The notes beneath the pieces are model-generated. The model was not told the origin of the DNA. It was given only the letters and a program-made list of their open reading frames with translations, and did no database searches. Of a stretch of DNA of 64,000 nucleotides, positions 60,206-64,000 are shown one piece after another (the stretch's first letter is position 1; each line of letters starts with the position of its first letter). Position numbers and translations under genes: made by a program. Source of the stretch: Arthrobacter sp. CDRTa11. GTDB lineage: Bacteria > Actinomycetota > Actinomycetes > Actinomycetales > Micrococcaceae. The stretch covers positions 1,550,001 through 1,614,000 of the forward strand of contig NZ_CP044532.1 in assembly GCF_026427775.1 (NCBI RefSeq), in the 5' to 3' direction.

Positions 60206-62102
60206 TTACGCGCCGGGAACCTGGCTGGGAATTGTTCGCTCCGGGACGGCCGTCATTCTTGGGCCCGATACGCAGCCGGCCCTGGTCCAGTCAGTGTGGG
60301 AGCTGCTGGCGGACGGGCCTGAGGCCCACGAAGTCCTTTATGCGGTCACCAGCAGTTTTGGTGTTTCACTGTCACAGATTCCTTCGTTCGGAATAGTTGA
60401 CCTGCAGAACTCACTCCATGTCTTCCTGCGCGGTGAGCTGGATCTGACAGCCCAGCTCCCGGGGGGTCCCATCGAGGTCAGCGGACGGGACGTGACCACG
60501 TGGAACGAGCGACGCTTTGGTGCTCCGGAGTGGTACCGGCTCACCCTTCCCGGAGCTGGTCCTGCCGCCCGGGAGCTTCCCCTGGCGGAGGGCGTGGTCC
60601 TGATGCAGTCATTGACGGTGGCTCTGGCCGACGCGCCGACCACGGCTGCCCCAAGGCAAGGCGTGGATGCACAGGATGGGCTGGCCGCCACTGCCGTAAC
60701 CTCGCTGGCTTCGCCTCTACCAGTCCAGCCTGTACCAGTCCTGCCTGCGCCGGTTTTGGCCGAGCCGGTTTTGGCCGAGCCGGTCTCGCCTGAGCCGGTC
60801 TCGCCTGAGCCGGTACTCGCCGAACCTGCCACGCCTGAAATGCGCACGGCTGCTGAACCCGACACCGTTCTTGAAGGACTTCAGCCTGCTGCTGACGGGG
60901 AGGCCATCGCCGAGCCCACCGCGTTGTTGCCCGAAGAAGGCGCCACGGTCCCGGATTCAATGGCCCCGGAACATGGTGCTTCGGCTGAGACCGTCATGGG
61001 CGTCCTCGACGATGATGCCTACTATTCGGCGGAATCGGCGGAGTCTTCCGAACCGGGGGAATATCCGGCTTCCGCCGGGGAGGAACCGGCCACCGGGCCG
61101 GACCCTGTCCCCGCGAACGAACTGACCGGCACGTACGACCACCTGTGGGAACGCACGGTGGTACGGAGTATCGAAGATGCCGCCGTCCGCGATGACCCCG
61201 AGGCGACGGAGGGTGTTGGGCCCGCATCACCGCCGGGGAAGGTTGGCAGTGCCGATCTGGAGCTGCCAGCGCAGATGCCGACGGCCGAAGCTGCCGCGCC
61301 CGAAGTGTCCGCGCCCGAAGCTTCCATGCCCGGAGTGTCCGCACCACCCACAGACAGCGGGCCGATCAGTAACGGCCCGATGACTGGCGGGCTGATCGAC
61401 TCGGTTCCCTGGCGCACAGGTGGGGCCAATACCAGGCACGTCGAGGCCCCGCCGGCACTGAACATTCCTTCCGGCGGTCCCGGCCCGGAAATGGCCCCTG
61501 GCAGCGGCCAGGACTCCCCGGCGGAGGACCCGGCAGGCCTTCCCGCAGGATTCGACGGAGACCACGACGGCCACACGATCATGAAAAGCGACCTTGCCGG
61601 AATGGCTGCCCATCCTGCACCCACCGTTCTTCCTGATGCTGCCGGTCCGCTGGTGCTAGCCCGGGTCTGCAGCCGTGGCCACGCAAACCCGCCTACGCAT
61701 GCGCAGTGCGCCGCCTGCGGGCTGCCGCTGCCCTCCGACGGCGTCCAGGTGTCGCGGCCACGGCTGGGCCGGATGCGGGTATCCACCGGTGAAGTGGTGG
61801 ACCTTGACCATTCGCTGGTGATCGGCCGGCAGCCCTCAGTCTCCAGGGTCCAGGGCGGGGTGATGCCCCGGCTCGTCCAGGTGGCGAGCCCCGGCGGCGA
61901 TATCTCCCGTTCGCACGTGGAAGTCCGGCTGGAAGGCTGGCACGTGATGCTGTGTGACCTCAAGGCCACCAACGGAACGGTCCTGGTCCGGGAAGGCCAG
62001 CAGCCGAGGCGGCTGGCCCAGAACGAAATGGCCATCGTGCTCGATGGCGATATCGCCGAACTGGGCGACAACATCTCATTGCGTTTTGAGGAGATTCTTT
62101 GA
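60192..62102 (+). CDS. Zinc ribbon-FHA protein with Pro/Glu-rich linker
   Basis: 636 aa: an N-terminal globular part (residues 1-150, SYAPGTWLGIVRSGTAVILG onward) of unknown type, a long disordered Ala/Pro/Glu linker including five PVLAE/PVSPE units, a zinc-ribbon-like segment (CSRGHANPPTHAQCAACG), and a C-terminal FHA domain (LVIGRQPSVSR, ISRSHVEVRL, KATNGT). ATG 60192 is selected because GAGGAG lies 7 nt upstream; an in-frame start 90 nt upstream lies deep in the phosphatase gene. No membrane helix. It may be a phospho-dependent adaptor. Confidence 0.88.
   Translation: MAAGSYAPGTWLGIVRSGTAVILGPDTQPALVQSVWELLADGPEAHEVLYAVTSSFGVSLSQIPSFGIVDLQNSLHVFLRGELDLTAQLPGGPIEVSGRDVTTWNERRFGAPEWYRLTLPGAGPAARELPLAEGVVLMQSLTVALADAPTTAAPRQGVDAQDGLAATAVTSLASPLPVQPVPVLPAPVLAEPVLAEPVSPEPVSPEPVLAEPATPEMRTAAEPDTVLEGLQPAADGEAIAEPTALLPEEGATVPDSMAPEHGASAETVMGVLDDDAYYSAESAESSEPGEYPASAGEEPATGPDPVPANELTGTYDHLWERTVVRSIEDAAVRDDPEATEGVGPASPPGKVGSADLELPAQMPTAEAAAPEVSAPEASMPGVSAPPTDSGPISNGPMTGGLIDSVPWRTGGANTRHVEAPPALNIPSGGPGPEMAPGSGQDSPAEDPAGLPAGFDGDHDGHTIMKSDLAGMAAHPAPTVLPDAAGPLVLARVCSRGHANPPTHAQCAACGLPLPSDGVQVSRPRLGRMRVSTGEVVDLDHSLVIGRQPSVSRVQGGVMPRLVQVASPGGDISRSHVEVRLEGWHVMLCDLKATNGTVLVREGQQPRRLAQNEMAIVLDGDIAELGDNISLRFEEIL
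60750..60824 (+). repeat. Five tandem 15-bp repeats in the FHA linker
   Basis: Units CCGGTTTTGGCCGAG (x2), CCGGTCTCGCCTGAG (x2) and CCGGTACTCGCCGAA encode PVLAE/PVSPE steps. The in-frame length lets copy number change without disrupting the protein. Confidence 0.88.
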
Positions 62103-63892
62103 GTTCGAAACGGCCTGTTGCGCCGCCGCCCCACATCCCGGGTTTTAACTACATCAGCCTGCTGGGATCCGGCGGGTTCTCCGACGTCTACCTCTACGAG
62201 CAGGACCGGCCGCGGCGGAAAGTGGCTGTCAAGGTCCTGCTGTCCGACCTGAAAACGGACGGCGCGCGGCGGAGGTTCGAGTCTGAGGCCAACCTCATGG
62301 CCCAACTCTCCTCCCACCCCTACATCGTGACCATCTACGAGGCTGAGGTAACTGAGGCAGGACATTCCTACCTGGCCATGGAGTATTGCTCCAGGCCCAG
62401 CCTTGATGTGCGCTACCGGCGCCAGCGATTCAGCGTGGACGAAGTCCTGGCCGTGGGCATCCAGGTGGCATCCGCCGTCGAAACCGCCCACCGGGCAGGC
62501 ATTGCGCACCGGGACATCAAACCGGCGAACATCCTGGTCACTGATTACAACCGCCCGGCACTGACAGACTTCGGGATTTCCGGAACGCTGGGCAGCGATG
62601 CCGACGACGACGCCGGGATGTCAATTCCGTGGTCCCCGCCAGAACAGTTCACCGATGGGCCCATCGACGGCGTTTTGGTGGATGTCTGGGCCCTGGGGGC
62701 CACGCTGTACACACTGCTGGCCGGGCGGTCTCCCTTCGTGATGCCGGGGGCCGACAATTCCCAGCGTGAACTGATTTCGCGCATCAGCACCATGGCACTG
62801 CCCAAGCTCGGCCGCGCCGACGTTCCGGAGTCCCTCGAACTGGCACTCTCCACCGCCATGGCGAAGTCAGCATCGTCCAGGTACTCCTCGGCCCACGCGT
62901 TCGCTCTTGCCCTGCAGCGGATCCAGGCTGAGCTGAACCTCTCAGTCACCCCCTTCGAGGTGCTCGAAGAACCCCATCAGGAGGACGGCCACCCGGACGA
63001 CGGCTTCGAGGAAACCCGGGTCCGCAGCGTTGCCGCCATCGATCCGGAGCGCACAGGCAGCGCCCCGACATTCCCGGCACGTACCCGTCCCCAGGGCCCC
63101 GGCCCATTCCCGGTGGCTGGCCCCCCGTCCGCCAGGCCGGCGGCCGGTCCGGCTTCCCCTGTCCCGGCGGCAGACGCCGCCCGGCCCCAGGTCCCGGGCC
63201 ACCTCTTCGGCGGCCAGCATCCCCAGGGAAACCCGGCGGGGGAGTGGTCGCACGCCACCATGCTCCGCGGCAGCACACCCGCCGCCTACGGCACGCCGCA
63301 GGACGCCACCGTCCACCGCCCGTCCCTCCTGACGGCTGACACCGGACAACCTTACGGTCAACCTGCAGGACGACCCTCGGGACAACCCGAGCTTGACGCC
63401 ACCGTCGGCCGTCCGGCCATGGCCCGGGGGAACGCCCCCAGTCCTGCCCCCGCCGACCACGGCAAACGCAACCTGTGGCTGGCGATCACCGGAGGGACCC
63501 TGCTGGCCGTCGCCGTCGTGGTGGGAATTGCCTTGTCTGCAACGGCCCCGCCGAAGCCAGTACCCACCGAGCAGGTCAGCAAGCCTCCGGTAGATCCCCT
63601 GGATAACGGGACTGTCCCGGACGTCGAGGCACTAGGCGGGTACCTGGACGGTGCAGGAACAGTGAGTTTCACCTGGAACAATCCCCAGCCGAAACCCGGT
63701 GATGTCTTCAAGTGGCGGGTCTTCGCGCCCGGGGAGACCGAGGGTCCCTACCAGTCCACTACCTCGTCCTTTGTCGAGGTGAAACCAAATCCCTCCGGAA
63801 CCACCTGTATCAGGGTGATGTTGGTCCGAAGTGACGGGTCCTCCTCTCCCATGGAAGAAGAAGATTCGGTCAGCTGCGTGCCCAATAAGTAG
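62099..63892 (+). CDS. PknB-like Ser/Thr protein kinase, membrane-anchored
   Basis: 597 aa: kinase domain (residues 15-280) with GSGGFSDVY, ATP Lys45, HRDIKPANIL (catalytic Asp139), Asp157 of DFG and PPEQ in place of APE; a Pro-rich juxtamembrane part with Thr/Ser-rich sites; one membrane helix (about 458-480); and a 110-residue outer domain with FN3-like strands (TVSFTWNNPQP), not PASTA repeats. As an RD kinase it is probably activated by autophosphorylation. TTG 62099 overlaps the FHA stop (TTGA) with GAGGAG 5 nt before. The outer FN3-like end could sense the FN3-bearing giant proteins; this is inference. Confidence 0.93.
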   Translation: MSSKRPVAPPPHIPGFNYISLLGSGGFSDVYLYEQDRPRRKVAVKVLLSDLKTDGARRRFESEANLMAQLSSHPYIVTIYEAEVTEAGHSYLAMEYCSRPSLDVRYRRQRFSVDEVLAVGIQVASAVETAHRAGIAHRDIKPANILVTDYNRPALTDFGISGTLGSDADDDAGMSIPWSPPEQFTDGPIDGVLVDVWALGATLYTLLAGRSPFVMPGADNSQRELISRISTMALPKLGRADVPESLELALSTAMAKSASSRYSSAHAFALALQRIQAELNLSVTPFEVLEEPHQEDGHPDDGFEETRVRSVAAIDPERTGSAPTFPARTRPQGPGPFPVAGPPSARPAAGPASPVPAADAARPQVPGHLFGGQHPQGNPAGEWSHATMLRGSTPAAYGTPQDATVHRPSLLTADTGQPYGQPAGRPSGQPELDATVGRPAMARGNAPSPAPADHGKRNLWLAITGGTLLAVAVVVGIALSATAPPKPVPTEQVSKPPVDPLDNGTVPDVEALGGYLDGAGTVSFTWNNPQPKPGDVFKWRVFAPGETEGPYQSTTSSFVEVKPNPSGTTCIRVMLVRSDGSSSPMEEEDSVSCVPNK

Positions 63893-63956
63893 GAATGGCC
63901 TGGCCAGCAGACAGGCCGACGAACAACATGCAATGCCCTATGAGGAGGCACGGAAA

Positions 63957-64000
63957 ATGGGGGATCTAGCAATAGATTTCTGTGGTGAGTGGTACGAACC
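63957..64000 (+). CDS. Start of a further gene, cut by window edge
   Basis: ATG 63957 follows a strong ribosome site GAGGAGG at 8 nt. Fifteen codons are visible (MGDLAIDFCGEWYEP). The start resembles FHA-type proteins that often follow such kinases, but the sequence is too short to decide. It lies 64 nt after the kinase stop. A weak 6-bp hairpin (63897-63917) lies in the gap. Confidence 0.55.
   Translation, partial: MGDLAIDFCGEWYE

Noticed and set aside
60750..60824. Tandem repeats as a possible CRISPR array
   Set aside because: Units are 15 bp without spacers and encode an in-frame linker.

Overview
The window is about 64 kb of chromosomal DNA from a high-GC Gram-positive bacterium, most likely an Arthrobacter or Pseudarthrobacter (Actinomycetota, Micrococcaceae). 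The grounds are strong C/G-ending codon bias, several GTG and TTG starts, actinobacterial families (AccE-type carboxylase epsilon subunit, HemD-winged-helix regulator, PknB/FHA/PP2C genes), and a gene order that recalls the Mycobacterium tuberculosis Rv3278c-Rv3308 neighbourhood (PH protein, birA, accD5, accE5, maf, accA3, lpdA, punA, pmmB). No rRNA, tRNA, CRISPR array, prophage or insertion sequence was recognised.

Layout. 1-4.0 kb: 3' part of mfd and a membrane hydrolase-like gene. 4.0-5.7 kb: a lower-GC two-gene insert encoding a wHTH-like protein and a wHTH plus TIR-like protein, a candidate antiviral defence module. 5.7-6.8 kb: deoC and a small membrane protein. 6.9-13.5 kb: nitrite assimilation and siroheme genes (FAD oxidoreductase, HemD-wHTH regulator, cobA/sumT, nirB, divergent nirD). 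13.5-18.6 kb: pmmB, an Rrf2 regulator, punA, lpdA and a PspC protein. 18.7-24.0 kb: nitrate uptake and reduction operon narK-nasC-FAD/BFD oxidoreductase. In-phase GlnR-like boxes precede nirB and narK, so the two nitrogen operons probably respond together. 24.2-39.8 kb: transporters, the acyl-CoA carboxylase genes (alpha, beta, epsilon), birA, maf, an SDR, a DUF885 peptidase-like gene, a PH-domain protein and a class III cyclase.

39.9-64.0 kb is one large same-strand cluster. Two tandem genes of about 6.1 kb encode membrane-anchored proteins of over 2,000 residues with Ig-like and fibronectin-III repeats. They are followed by MoxR ATPase, DUF58, a transglutaminase-fold protein lacking the catalytic Cys, a zinc ribbon-RDD-FHA protein, a PP2C phosphatase, a zinc ribbon-FHA protein, a PknB-like kinase and the start of a further gene. 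From DUF58 to the kinase nearly every junction overlaps by a few bases, so these products are probably made together. I infer an envelope system in which giant surface fibres are assembled or controlled by a MoxR/DUF58/transglutaminase-like module under Ser/Thr phosphorylation.

The two giant genes share a block of about 1 kb that is nearly identical at DNA level and has unusual T-rich codon use, pointing to recent gene conversion. Other non-coding signals are a perfect 29-bp palindrome, an 18-bp inverted repeat, a TGTAG-N5-CTACA palindrome upstream of both main acyl-CoA carboxylase genes, and a series of TANNNT hexamers exactly 6 nt before start codons that predict leaderless mRNAs.
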